Source: REEB76 sp049698775
GTDB lineage: Bacteria > Pseudomonadota > Gammaproteobacteria > Natronospirales > REEB76
Assembly: GCA_049698775.1 (NCBI GenBank)
Contig: JBAVYM010000049.1
Location: forward strand, 62,001 to 126,000
Length of the DNA stretch: 64,000 nucleotides
Direction: 5' to 3'
Shown here: positions 24,151 through 33,002 of the stretch, piece after piece
Numbering within the stretch: position 1 is the first letter of the stretch
Layout: each line of letters begins with the position of its first letter
Position numbers and translations under genes: made by a program
The notes under the pieces: generated by a model
Databases searched by the model: none
Told to the model about the DNA's origin: nothing
What the model saw: the letters and a program-made list of their open reading frames with translations, nothing else

Positions 24151-27100
24151 ATGAACAGGCAAGTTGCAGTGAAAGTCGTATTCGTCAAAGCCGGCGTGGC
24201 AACGCTGGCCGCCGTGCTCACCGCGAGCATCGGCGTCATCAGCCTGCCCGCGTTCGCAGCCACGCCGGTGGTGTCCATCTCCAACATTCCGCTGACGCTG
24301 GTGGCGCCTGCGCATCCGCAGGTGATCCTGGCGGTACCCAATTCACAATCCATGGACGGTGACTTGTCCGGCGCCATCATGACCGGTTCCGGCGCCAGCA
24401 GTATTCCCTCGCAGCTCGGCAGCTCCAGCTCGCCGGTGGATTTCACCGTGCCCGCGGGCTTCACACCGCCGGTAAGTGGGGGCATCGCGGGCAGTTCACA
24501 GCCGTACACTTCGGTGATCGGCGGTAACCAAGTGGACAACTCCCCCAGCCGGCTGAATGTTGCCAAGAGCGCCATCCAGGCCATCCTCGATTCCTTTGTT
24601 GGCAGCACGGATTTCGGTCTGCTGACCTATAACACTGGTGCCCCGACACTTTACAACACATGGCTGTATGCCATGAGTAACGCCGGTGGTTTCACGTTTT
24701 CAAACACCAACACGCCGGCGCCGCCGCTTGGTGAGTACATCGCAAACCCGTGTTACAACATTCCCTCGGGCAATACGGTTTACACCGACTGCAACAGCAT
24801 GAAGGCGCTGCTGGGTGCAAACCTGCTGACCATGCCGTACATGCTGGTGCAGTTCTCCAGCGACGACCCCGACATCAACGACGTGTTATACGCTGGAGGT
24901 GAAGCCCCGGTGTGCCTGGTGTATGGCGCTGTCAACCCGGCGAATCCTTATACACACTATACGTTAGGTGACTATAACGACGGTGGCATCACGGTCACAT
25001 ACGGTTCCAACATCAACGCGTGTGCCAACACTACCGGTCCCACCAACGCCGGTTTCGTGCCTTTCCAGCCACAGACGATGTACATGCAGCGGGGCTTCGG
25101 CTATTACACAACTGCGACCGACAACACTGGCAATCTGTTGCTGTCATTGCAAACCGCCGGCAACAATCCGACGCCGGCGCAGATCGCCGCCACCATCGCC
25201 AAGTTCACACCTTATCTGCAACCCGAAACCAACAACACAGGCAGCGGCGAAATCAAGGCCGTGGCCGTGCAATCCCCCATCGCCGGGATACTCAAGAGAG
25301 CCGTGGCGTACTACGCCACCAATCCGCCCTCCAGCAACGGCTGCCCGCCGCAACGCTACGTCATCATGATTACCGATGGCCTGCCCACCGAGGATCTGAG
25401 CGGTAAAAACTGGCCGCCGCTGGGCAGCGCGGCGGCGCAATCCTCGCCCAACGGCTACGGCGTCAGCGCTACCTTCAACGGTGACGGTTCACTCAACACC
25501 ACCACTGACCAGGCACTCACCGACACCATCGCGCAATTGGCGGCGCTCAAGGCCGCCGGCGTCAAAACCTACATCGTCGGCGTGGGCGCCGGCGTGGATC
25601 CCGCCTTGAATCCGCAAGCCGCAGCCACACTCACCGCCATGGCCATGGCCGGCGATACCAGCAATTACTACGCCGCCACCAGCCCGGCACAAGTGGCGCT
25701 GGACATGACCGCGATCCTGTCCGCCATCGAGGCCGCCAACATGTCCACCAGTTCCGCGGCAGTGAATTCCACCGGCCTCAAGGCCGGGGCCGTGGCGTAC
25801 CAGGCCCAGTTCACTTCCGCCGATACACCTTGGCAGGACTGGACCGGCAATCTGGTGGCCTATCCGATTCTTGCGAATGGCACCGTGAGCACCACGACTC
25901 CCCTGTGGTCGAGTCAGACCCAGCTTGACCTGCAAAGCCCCGCCAACCGCATCATTGCGACCTGGGATCCGGCGGTAAGTACCGGCATACCGCTTGAATG
26001 GTGTAGCAGCCTTTGCGGCGCCGGCAGCATAGACAGCAGCACCGCGCTCGGCCTGGATCTCATGACCAGTCCCACCGACCTGCTGGGTTCCGCGCGGCTT
26101 AATTACCTGCGCGGGGTTCATTCGGACGAACAACAATTCGCCGGCGGCACTTTCCGCAATCGCTCGCATGTCCTGGGCGACATCGTGGACAGCAACCCGC
26201 TGTTTGTGGGACCGCCCAACGGGCCGTTCCAGGATCCTTCTTATATAAGTTTCGAGCTGGCCCAGGCCAGCCGCGCGCCGATGCTGTACGTGGGCGCCAA
26301 TGACGGCATGCTGCACGCCATTGACCCGTCCACCGGCAACGAGAAATTCGCTTACGTTCCCAACGGCGTGTTCACCAACCTCATCAACCTGACCAAGCCG
26401 ACCTACAACCAGAACCACCAGTTCTTCGTGGACGGTTCGCCCACATCCGGCGATGTGCAGTTCAGCGACAGCAGTTGGCATTCCATACTGGTTGGCGGTC
26501 TGAATGCCGGCGGCAACAGTATCTATGCGCTGGATGTCACCAACCCCGCCGCCATCACCAGTGAATCCGCGCTGGCCTCCGACGTGTTATGGGAGTACAG
26601 CGACCCGAGCGGTTTGTTGGGCCTGACCTACAGCCAGCCCTTCATTGCACGCACCAACGTCACCGGCTCGAATTTCGTGGTGTTCTTCGGCTCCGGCTAC
26701 AACAACAGCGATGGCAATCCGTATCTGTACGCGGTCAATGCCCAGACCGGCACACTGTTGGCGCGCATCAACCTGTGCGCGTCGGTGGCGCCCAATCCCT
26801 GCAATAGCGGTTTGCCCAACGGACTCTCGAGCCCGGTGGCGCTGAACAGCGGCGGTGCGCTTTCCTTGCCGGACGACACCGTGTACGCGGGTGACCTGCA
26901 GGGCAATCTGTGGAAAGTGAATATCTCCAATTCCAATCCCGCGAGCTGGACGGTGCAACTGCTGTTCCAGGCCAGGGATAGCTCCGGCAACCCGCAAGCC
27001 ATTACGGTCGCGCCGGTGGTGTCACTGCATCCGAACTTCCCGCGCGATACCGGCACCATCGTGTATTTCGGCACTGGCCAGCTTCTGGGTACACCGGACT

Positions 27101-27681
27101 TGAGCACCACCGGTACCCAGACTTTCTACGGTGTCTGGGACAAGCCGGGCTTGTCGAGCGTTCTCACGCGCAGCAATCTGGAGCAGCAAACCCTGTCCGC
27201 CCCCACGCCGGGTCCTGCCGGCACCACGGTGCGGACGGTGACCAGCAATACGATCAACTGGAGCAGCCAATACGGTTGGTATGAAGACCTGTCCATTTCC
27301 GGCGAGCGCGTGGTCACGAATCCGCGGCTCGAGAACAGCGCGGTGGTATTCACCACCTACGTGCCTACCACCAGTAGTTGCGCGGTGGGCGGCGCCTCCT
27401 GGCTGCTGGCGGTCAATTTCAAGAACGGCGGCTCGTTCCCCAGTCCGGAACTGGACCTGAACGGCGACGGCAGCCTGAACTCTGGCGACCAGGTGGGCGG
27501 GCAGAATCCGGTGGGCCTGTACCTGGGAGCGGTGTATTCCGCGGCACCTACCGTCATCTCGGCCAGTTTGGGCAGCGTAAAAGCTGTCAAACTGGTATCC
27601 GAATCCAGCGGCGCCATCAAGGCGGTCGGCCAGGCTGGTCCGCCCAGCCAGCGTCAATCGTGGCGGGAAATTCAAAACTAG
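24151..27681 (+). CDS. pilY1: PilY1-type pilus tip adhesin, short form (operon C)
   Basis: 1176 residues with a signal peptide ending near PAFAA. Motifs are in the same order as in A and B: HPQVILAVPNSQSMD (about 53-67; DxSxS reduced to PxSxS), YVIMITDGLPTED (about 400-412), the propeller motifs MLYVGANDGMLHAID and YAGDLQGNLWKVNI, and the calcium-type loop DLNGDGSLNSGD (about 1101). It lacks the roughly 200-residue N-terminal insertion and the Gly/Pro linker of the A and B proteins. This is the most compact tip adhesin of the three. Confidence 0.9.
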   Translation: MNRQVAVKVVFVKAGVATLAAVLTASIGVISLPAFAATPVVSISNIPLTLVAPAHPQVILAVPNSQSMDGDLSGAIMTGSGASSIPSQLGSSSSPVDFTVPAGFTPPVSGGIAGSSQPYTSVIGGNQVDNSPSRLNVAKSAIQAILDSFVGSTDFGLLTYNTGAPTLYNTWLYAMSNAGGFTFSNTNTPAPPLGEYIANPCYNIPSGNTVYTDCNSMKALLGANLLTMPYMLVQFSSDDPDINDVLYAGGEAPVCLVYGAVNPANPYTHYTLGDYNDGGITVTYGSNINACANTTGPTNAGFVPFQPQTMYMQRGFGYYTTATDNTGNLLLSLQTAGNNPTPAQIAATIAKFTPYLQPETNNTGSGEIKAVAVQSPIAGILKRAVAYYATNPPSSNGCPPQRYVIMITDGLPTEDLSGKNWPPLGSAAAQSSPNGYGVSATFNGDGSLNTTTDQALTDTIAQLAALKAAGVKTYIVGVGAGVDPALNPQAAATLTAMAMAGDTSNYYAATSPAQVALDMTAILSAIEAANMSTSSAAVNSTGLKAGAVAYQAQFTSADTPWQDWTGNLVAYPILANGTVSTTTPLWSSQTQLDLQSPANRIIATWDPAVSTGIPLEWCSSLCGAGSIDSSTALGLDLMTSPTDLLGSARLNYLRGVHSDEQQFAGGTFRNRSHVLGDIVDSNPLFVGPPNGPFQDPSYISFELAQASRAPMLYVGANDGMLHAIDPSTGNEKFAYVPNGVFTNLINLTKPTYNQNHQFFVDGSPTSGDVQFSDSSWHSILVGGLNAGGNSIYALDVTNPAAITSESALASDVLWEYSDPSGLLGLTYSQPFIARTNVTGSNFVVFFGSGYNNSDGNPYLYAVNAQTGTLLARINLCASVAPNPCNSGLPNGLSSPVALNSGGALSLPDDTVYAGDLQGNLWKVNISNSNPASWTVQLLFQARDSSGNPQAITVAPVVSLHPNFPRDTGTIVYFGTGQLLGTPDLSTTGTQTFYGVWDKPGLSSVLTRSNLEQQTLSAPTPGPAGTTVRTVTSNTINWSSQYGWYEDLSISGERVVTNPRLENSAVVFTTYVPTTSSCAVGGASWLLAVNFKNGGSFPSPELDLNGDGSLNSGDQVGGQNPVGLYLGAVYSAAPTVISASLGSVKAVKLVSESSGAIKAVGQAGPPSQRQSWREIQN

Positions 27682-27720
27682 GCGCAGCGAGCCCGGCGCT
27701 TGCTGCAGGAGGTTGGACAA

Positions 27721-28044
27721 ATGTCGAGAGCATTCAAACCCGTATTCATCGTGGCAGGTCTGCTCATGGCTGCTTGCCTGTGCTCCGGAGCGTTCGCGAG
27801 CTACGCAGTGCCCGATGAGAACATCGGGACCGGCACCATCCAGGCGGTGGACTATGTCAACCATACCGTTACTGTGGCGGGCCATGTGTACCGGATTTCC
27901 CCCAAGGCTGCCTACTCAGACAACGGCAAGAATGCCGGCGTCTTGCAACCCGGCGTGAAAATCCAGTTCACCTCGAATGGCCCGGTGAATAATCCCGGCT
28001 CGCGCATCGTCAATATCGTTGTGCTTCCTCCGGCATCGGACTAA
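27721..28044 (+). CDS. PilY2-like small exported protein (operon C)
   Basis: A protein of 107 residues from the ATG at 27721, with GGAGG upstream. A signal peptide covers MSRAFKPVFIVAGLLMAACL to about residue 28. The mature domain GTIQAVDYVNHTVTVAGHVYRISP has the same frame as the A and B copies but is clearly diverged. It ends IVNIVVLPPASD. It lies between pilY1 and pilE, as PilY2 does in Pseudomonas. Confidence 0.65.
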   Translation: MSRAFKPVFIVAGLLMAACLCSGAFASYAVPDENIGTGTIQAVDYVNHTVTVAGHVYRISPKAAYSDNGKNAGVLQPGVKIQFTSNGPVNNPGSRIVNIVVLPPASD

Positions 28045-28053
28045 GATTCCGGC

Positions 28054-28488
28054 ATGTCAAATAGCATTCATGAACCATGCAGCCGCGGTTTCTCACTCAT
28101 CGAGCTGATGGTCGTGGTGGCGATCATCGGCATCATTGCCGCCATCGCTTATCCGTCCTATGAGCGCTCGGTGCTTAAGTCCCACCGTTCGGATGCCGAG
28201 AACCTGCTTACCAACGACGCCCAGATCCTGGAACGCTGCTATACCCAGAACTTTTCGTACAGCGTGGCCTGTACCCCGAACTTGGCCACTTCCACACAAT
28301 ACCGCTATTACACCCTGACCTCACCGGCCGCTTCCATTACCTCGAATGCGTACGCACTAAGAGCCACAGCCGTTGGTAATCAGTTGAACGACACCGATTG
28401 CAACAGCTTCAGCATCAATAACACCGGCCAAAAGACCGCCCTGAATTCCGGCGGCACCGACAATTCCACCGTCTGCTGGAACCAGTAA
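28054..28488 (+). CDS. pilE: Type IV pilus minor pilin PilE (operon C)
   Basis: A 144-residue prepilin with leader ending CSRG before FSLIELMVVVAIIGIIAAIAYPSYERS. The N-terminal 90 residues and the last 34 are almost identical to operon B PilE, but the stretch between (SPAASITSNAYALRATAVGNQ) is different from the A/B sequence. The mosaic suggests gene conversion. It is the last gene of the pilus region. Confidence 0.9.
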   Translation: MSNSIHEPCSRGFSLIELMVVVAIIGIIAAIAYPSYERSVLKSHRSDAENLLTNDAQILERCYTQNFSYSVACTPNLATSTQYRYYTLTSPAASITSNAYALRATAVGNQLNDTDCNSFSINNTGQKTALNSGGTDNSTVCWNQ

Positions 28489-28622
28489 GTTTTTGGTCGA
28501 TCCCGCGGCGCGATATACAAAGTCGCGGCTGCCGCACATTCCATTCCGCTTCCGCGTGTGGTCCCGCTTGCGCCCATACCCTGGTTACGCCACCATACGG
28601 CCCCCGTGCCGGACACTTCTGC

Positions 28623-30197
28623 ATGCCTGCTCCCAAACCGCTTGACCCACGCCTGAACCGATTGCTGGCAAGTACTTCCGCACCGCTGCTGCGCGGCGGT
28701 CTCAAGGGTCTGGAGAAGGAAAGCCTGCGGGTCAATGCTGAAGGCCGCATCGCCCAGACCGGTCATCCGCTTTCTCTGGGCGCAGCCCTTACTCACCCGA
28801 GCATCACCACCGATTACTCCGAAGCCTTGATTGAGCTGGTCACTCCGCCTCTCGACGGCGTGCAAGATACGCTGGGTTCCCTCTGCGACATTCACAGCTT
28901 CGTTTACCAGCACCTGGACGGCGAAATGCTGTGGGCCACCAGCATGCCCTGCGCGCTGGAGGACGAGGCCAACATCCCCATCGCGCGCTACGGCAAATCC
29001 AACGTGGGCATGATGAAACACGTGTACCGCCGTGGCCTGGGTTACCGCTACGGACGCACCATGCAAACGATTTCCGGCGTGCACTTCAACTACTCGTTTC
29101 CCGAAGGCCTGTGGCCGGCGCTCAAGGAACTGCAGGAAGATCGCCGTCCACTGCGGGAATTCGTGGACGATTCCTATTTCAGCATGTTGCGCAATTTCCA
29201 GCGGCTCGGCTGGCTGATACCGTATTTCTTCGGTGCTTCGCCGGCAGTGTGCAAGAGTTTCTTCCATGGCCGCGACCCGGGCTTCAGGCAATTCGACACC
29301 AGCACCTGGTACCTGCCTTATGCCACCTCCCTGCGCATGAGCGACATCGGCTACAAGAACAAGAACCAGTCCCACATCGGCGTGCACTACAACAGTCTCG
29401 ATGATTACATCGCGACAATCACCCGCGCCATCAGCACGCCCGAGCCTGAATACGAAGCCATTGGCGTCAAGATCAACGGTGAATACCGCCAGCTCAATGC
29501 CAATATCCTGCAGATTGAAAACGAGTTCTACACTTTCGTGCGGCCCAAACAGCCCATCGCGTCAGGCGAACGTGCCGCGCTCGCGCTCAGGAAACGCGGC
29601 GTGATGTACGCCGAGGTGCGGGCTCTGGACGTGAACGCCTACGATCCGGTGGGTGCGGATGCGCCGGCGCTGCGCTTCATCGAAGCGCTGCTGGCCCTGT
29701 GCCTGTTGCACGACAGCCCGCCCGTTTCCGAACAGGAGCAGCAGATAATCAACCACAACCAGACGCAGACCGCCTGCTGCGGCCGGGATCCGGCGCTGCG
29801 GCTACAACGCGACGGCCGCGACGTCTCGCTGCTGGATTGGGCACGTGACATCACCGGCCAAATGGATGGTATCTGCGAGATACTTGACGGCAACGACGCC
29901 GGCAAACCCTATAGCGCATCGCTCAAGACGCGGCGCGAAGAACTGGCTGATCCAGCGCGCCTGCCTTCGGCACGTATTCTTGCGGATATGCGTCAGCACG
30001 GCGAAAGTTTCTTGCGCTTCGCCAAACGTCTCTCGGAACAGCACCGGGATTATTTCCGGCAACGCAAACTATCGCCCACAATCCAGACGCAGTTCGAACA
30101 GCTGGCGCGGGAATCCCTGGTAAAGCAGGTGCAGATCGAGGCCACCGACCGCCTGCCCTTCGACGATTACCTCAAGCAGTATTTCGCCCAGACCTGA
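28623..30197 (+). CDS. gshA: Glutamate-cysteine ligase
   Basis: A 524-residue enzyme of the gammaproteobacterial GshA class that makes gamma-glutamylcysteine, the first step of glutathione synthesis, in the cytoplasm. Visible blocks are GLEKESLRV (about 29-37, nucleotide/Mg site), DYSEALIELVTPP, a GYRYGRTMQTISGVHFNYSF block (about 139-158), a GASPAVCKSFF block and SHIGVHYNSLDDY. Length fits the family (about 518). The ATG lies 134 bp after pilE and lacks a strong ribosome site, so the start is moderately certain. It is independent of the pilus operons. Confidence 0.92.
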   Translation: MPAPKPLDPRLNRLLASTSAPLLRGGLKGLEKESLRVNAEGRIAQTGHPLSLGAALTHPSITTDYSEALIELVTPPLDGVQDTLGSLCDIHSFVYQHLDGEMLWATSMPCALEDEANIPIARYGKSNVGMMKHVYRRGLGYRYGRTMQTISGVHFNYSFPEGLWPALKELQEDRRPLREFVDDSYFSMLRNFQRLGWLIPYFFGASPAVCKSFFHGRDPGFRQFDTSTWYLPYATSLRMSDIGYKNKNQSHIGVHYNSLDDYIATITRAISTPEPEYEAIGVKINGEYRQLNANILQIENEFYTFVRPKQPIASGERAALALRKRGVMYAEVRALDVNAYDPVGADAPALRFIEALLALCLLHDSPPVSEQEQQIINHNQTQTACCGRDPALRLQRDGRDVSLLDWARDITGQMDGICEILDGNDAGKPYSASLKTRREELADPARLPSARILADMRQHGESFLRFAKRLSEQHRDYFRQRKLSPTIQTQFEQLARESLVKQVQIEATDRLPFDDYLKQYFAQT

Positions 30198-30246
30198 AAT
30201 TCCCGTGGCATCGTGGAAACGACTCCATTGTAGGATCATCAGGACC

Positions 30247-30325
30247 TTGTGGGAGCGGCGATGACCGTCAAGGATGGCGGAAATGCAGATTTTGCAGGAG
30301 CAAAAATCTGCCCTCGCCGCGATTG
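30247..30325 (+). repeat. REP/BIME-like element upstream of the RAYT gene
   Basis: GTGGGAGCGGCGATGACC (from 30249) and CCTCGCCGCGATT (from about 30312) are the two halves of the REP motif. Between them lies an inserted inverted repeat GCAGATTTTGC-AGGA-GCAAAAATCTGC (about 30284-30310). It ends about 30 bp before the transposase ATG. Confidence 0.6.
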
Positions 30326-30355
30326 ATTATGATTTACATCTCAGGGACGAGAGCC

Positions 30356-30814
30356 ATGCCGAGATCACGGGATTTACGCAAGGGCCGTGTGTCGGAGCCG
30401 GGGCGCGCGTATATCCTGACTACCGTCACCGCCAGGCGCGCACACCTTTTTGCAAATTTTTTGTCAGGCCGGGAAATAGCCCGTGCCATTGCATGGCATG
30501 ACCGGGCTGGCTGGAGCAGAACCCTGGCTTGGGTCGTCATGCCCGATCACGTACACTGGCTGTTGATACTGGACCAGCGCGGCTCCCTGGACCAATTGAT
30601 GCGCTCTTTCAAGGGCTATACAGCGCGGGCACTGAATGTACGGCTCCAACGCAAAGGAATTCCGCTTTGGCAACCTGGGTTTCACGACCATGCTGTGCGT
30701 GGAGACGAAGATTTGCGGCGCCTGGCGCGGTATATTGTGACGAATCCGTTGCGGGCCAGGTTGGTGGAAGACATTGGACAATACCATTTGTGGGATGCAA
30801 TCTGGTTGGAGTGA
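30356..30814 (+). CDS. REP-associated tyrosine transposase (RAYT, IS200-like)
   Basis: A 152-residue HUH-type single-stranded DNA transposase. MPDHVHWLL (about 62-70) holds the HUH motif (HVH). ARYIVTNPLRARLVE near the C-terminus holds the catalytic tyrosine and the typical RAYT ending. Start ATG 30356 is preferred because the upstream part of the frame (30323-30355) is leader-like and lies in the REP. RAYTs mobilise or maintain REP palindromes, and this one is bracketed by REPs of the family scattered through the window. All of the expected motifs look intact. Confidence 0.85.
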   Translation: MPRSRDLRKGRVSEPGRAYILTTVTARRAHLFANFLSGREIARAIAWHDRAGWSRTLAWVVMPDHVHWLLILDQRGSLDQLMRSFKGYTARALNVRLQRKGIPLWQPGFHDHAVRGDEDLRRLARYIVTNPLRARLVEDIGQYHLWDAIWLE

Positions 30815-30820
30815 TCGAGG

Positions 30821-30915
30821 AATCGTGGCGAGTATCGCCACTCCCACAAGAATTATGTTTTTGAGTTTGTAGGAGTGACGGGTATTTTGTGGGAGCGACG
30901 GTCCCCGCCGCGATT
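30821..30915. repeat. Inverted REP pair downstream of the RAYT gene
   Basis: The inverse REP at 30821-30851 (ATCGTGGCGA..TCGCCACTCCCAC) faces a direct REP at 30887-30915 (GTGGGAGCGACGGTCCCCGC + CGCGATTC), with a half copy GTAGGAGTGACGGG at about 30869. The 30887 element is almost identical to that at 52188-52217. The 200 bp between the RAYT stop and the next ATG otherwise hold nothing recognisable. Confidence 0.75.
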
Positions 30916-31016
30916 CTATGTCTCTATGGTGAGAGAGGTGATACCAACCGCGATTCTTCGATACTTATCGTCCAACAGCGCTAAAATATCCACCTCCAGG
31001 AAATACATGCTCCAAC

Positions 31017-31238
31017 ATGAACACTGACGAATCCAAAAAACACTACGGCATCCATTGCAGCCTGCCGCCGGATGACCCGATGTCCGCGCCGCATCTGCTG
31101 GGTCCGGACTGGGAAGCCTACCGCTGGTACGATACCAAAGAGGAACGGGACCGGGATTTTGAGGATTACCGCCGCGAGCACATCTATTCACGCCGTGGCG
31201 ACAAGCCCAGCGTGATCTACGCGAAAATCCAGCGCTGA
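31017..31238 (+). CDS. Small conserved-looking hypothetical protein
   Basis: A soluble protein of 73 residues with no signal peptide. It has HYGIHCSLPPDDPMSAPHLL and a charged middle (DWEAYRWYDTKEERDRDFEDYRREH), ending RRGDKPSVIYAKIQR. It starts 4 bp upstream of the DsbA-like gene, so the two are probably cotranscribed. Codon use looks genuine and similar to neighbours. The family is not recognised. Confidence 0.6.
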   Translation: MNTDESKKHYGIHCSLPPDDPMSAPHLLGPDWEAYRWYDTKEERDRDFEDYRREHIYSRRGDKPSVIYAKIQR

Positions 31239-31241
31239 CCC

Positions 31242-31880
31242 ATGCGCATTGACATCTACTCCGACACCGTCTGCCCCTGGTGTTTCATCGGCAAGCGTCA
31301 CTTGGAAAAGGCGCTGGCCGGCTCCAACTTCGGCAGCACGGACATCCACTGGCATGCCTTCCAGCTCAACCCCGATCTGCCGCCGGAAGGCCGCGACCGC
31401 AGAGAATATCTGGACGCCAAATTCGGAGGCCCGCAAGCATCCGCGGCGATCCATGCGCGGGTCAGCACCGCGGGCCGCAATGCGGGCATTGATTTCCAGT
31501 TCGACAAAATCACCCGCAGCCCCAACACCCTGAATTCCCATCGCCTGATCCGGCTGGCGGAAGCCCAGCGCAAGTCGCAAGTCATGGTGGAAACGCTGTT
31601 CCGCGGTTATTTCCTGGAAGGCCGTGACATTGGCGATAGTGCCACGCTGGCTGAACTGGCATTGGCCGCCGGTATCGTCGGCGATATGCCAGTCTGGTTG
31701 GCGGGCGATGGCGAACACGCAGCGGTGCTCAGCGATCTGCAAACCGGCCGGAAGCTGGGTGTCAGCGGCGTGCCGTTCTTCATCATCGAGAACCGTTTTG
31801 CGCTGTCCGGCGCCCAGCCGCCGGAAGTTTTCATGCAGGCGCTGCAGGCGGCACAGCAGAAATCCAGAACCGTCAATTGA
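31242..31880 (+). CDS. DsbA-family oxidoreductase, FrnE-like
   Basis: A 212-residue cytoplasmic thioredoxin-fold protein (no signal peptide). It starts MRIDIYSDTVCPWCFIG, with the CPWC redox motif at about residues 11-14, and has GVSGVPFFIIE (about 170-180) containing the cis-proline loop. The FrnE/HCCA-isomerase-like group uses DsbA folds for cytoplasmic disulfide or isomerase chemistry; the substrate is unknown. It directly follows the 73-residue gene. Confidence 0.85.
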   Translation: MRIDIYSDTVCPWCFIGKRHLEKALAGSNFGSTDIHWHAFQLNPDLPPEGRDRREYLDAKFGGPQASAAIHARVSTAGRNAGIDFQFDKITRSPNTLNSHRLIRLAEAQRKSQVMVETLFRGYFLEGRDIGDSATLAELALAAGIVGDMPVWLAGDGEHAAVLSDLQTGRKLGVSGVPFFIIENRFALSGAQPPEVFMQALQAAQQKSRTVN

Positions 31881-31994
31881 CGCGGCGTTCGGGCACCGGC
31901 GACACAAATTGCAGCGGGCCATCACACCGGCAAAATGGGTTCGTGCAACAGATCTATTGCATGATTTGAGAACTTCCGCACAGGGAGATAGAGG

Positions 31995-33002
31995 GTGTTG
32001 ATACTGGATAGCGGCGCGCTGTTGCTGGCACTGCTCATCATCCTGGCCGGCGCCGAATTGTTCACCAATGCGCTGGAGCACGTGGGCCAGCGTTACGCGC
32101 TGTCCGAAGGTCTGGTGGGTTCGGTATTCGCCGCCGTGGCCACCGCTCTGCCCGAAACCATCGTGCCCTTCGTGGCGGTATTCTTCGGCGGCTCCACCGC
32201 CACAGTGCGTGAACACATCGGCATCGGCGCGATCCTGGGTGCGCCGCTCATGCTGGCTTCCATTGCGATGGCCCTGGTCGCCCTGTTCGCCGGCGTGAAG
32301 CGCGGCTGGCACAAGCCGCTGCAACCAGAGCGCAGTGGCTTGCTGCGTGATCTGCTGTATTTTTTGGTGGCGTTCGTGATTGCGTTCCTGGCGCTGTTCA
32401 TCCCTCACGACCAGCTTGGTCCGCGGGTCCTGGCCAGCGCCGTACTGGTTTTCATGTACATCACCTATGTCAGCAACACCATCCGCGCCTCGAAACTGCT
32501 GGTGGAACAGGGCCATGACACCCGCGCGGAGGGTCCGCTGTTTCTGACCCGCCTGCACCTGCCGCCCGGGCTGTGGCCGGAAATCACGCAACTGGCGCTG
32601 GGACTTGCACTCATCATCGCGGGATCCAAGCTGTTTGTGTACGGCGTGGAACAGGTGGCAGATCTCACCAGCATCAGCGTGTTGATACTTTCACTGCTGG
32701 TCATTCCGGTAGCCACGGAAATGCCGGAAAAATTCAACAGCATCCTGTGGATACGCCGCAATAAAGACACACTCGCGTTTGGCAACATCACCGGCGCGCT
32801 GGTGTTTCAAGGCACGTTATTGCCGGCCTTCGGCATACAGCTCGCCAATTGGCAGCCGCGGCCGGACATGCTCTGGGTCATGGGCCTGACTTTTGCCGCG
32901 ATCTTGTGGGTACTGTTCCTCAGTCTCAGCCGCCGTTTTACACCGGCCTGGCTGATACCGGCCGGACTCGCCTATGTGCTGATGTTTACACTGCTGGTAT
33001 AA
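31995..33002 (+). CDS. Sodium/calcium exchanger-family membrane protein
   Basis: A 335-residue integral membrane protein with about 10 helices in two inverted halves. The alpha-1 repeat is GLVGSVFAAVATALPETIVP (about 35-54) and the alpha-2 repeat runs LLVIPVATEMPEKFNSILW then FGNITGALVFQGTLLPAFGI (about 233-282), each with the acidic residue in the ion path. This is the CaCA cation antiporter pattern; the ion is not determined. The start is GTG 31995 or TTG 31998, both behind GGGAGATAGAGG. Confidence 0.85.
   Translation: MLILDSGALLLALLIILAGAELFTNALEHVGQRYALSEGLVGSVFAAVATALPETIVPFVAVFFGGSTATVREHIGIGAILGAPLMLASIAMALVALFAGVKRGWHKPLQPERSGLLRDLLYFLVAFVIAFLALFIPHDQLGPRVLASAVLVFMYITYVSNTIRASKLLVEQGHDTRAEGPLFLTRLHLPPGLWPEITQLALGLALIIAGSKLFVYGVEQVADLTSISVLILSLLVIPVATEMPEKFNSILWIRRNKDTLAFGNITGALVFQGTLLPAFGIQLANWQPRPDMLWVMGLTFAAILWVLFLSLSRRFTPAWLIPAGLAYVLMFTLLV

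Noticed and set aside
31188..32591. 467-codon minus-strand frame opposite the DsbA-like and cation exchanger genes
   Set aside because: It lacks any motif and overlaps two well-supported genes completely.
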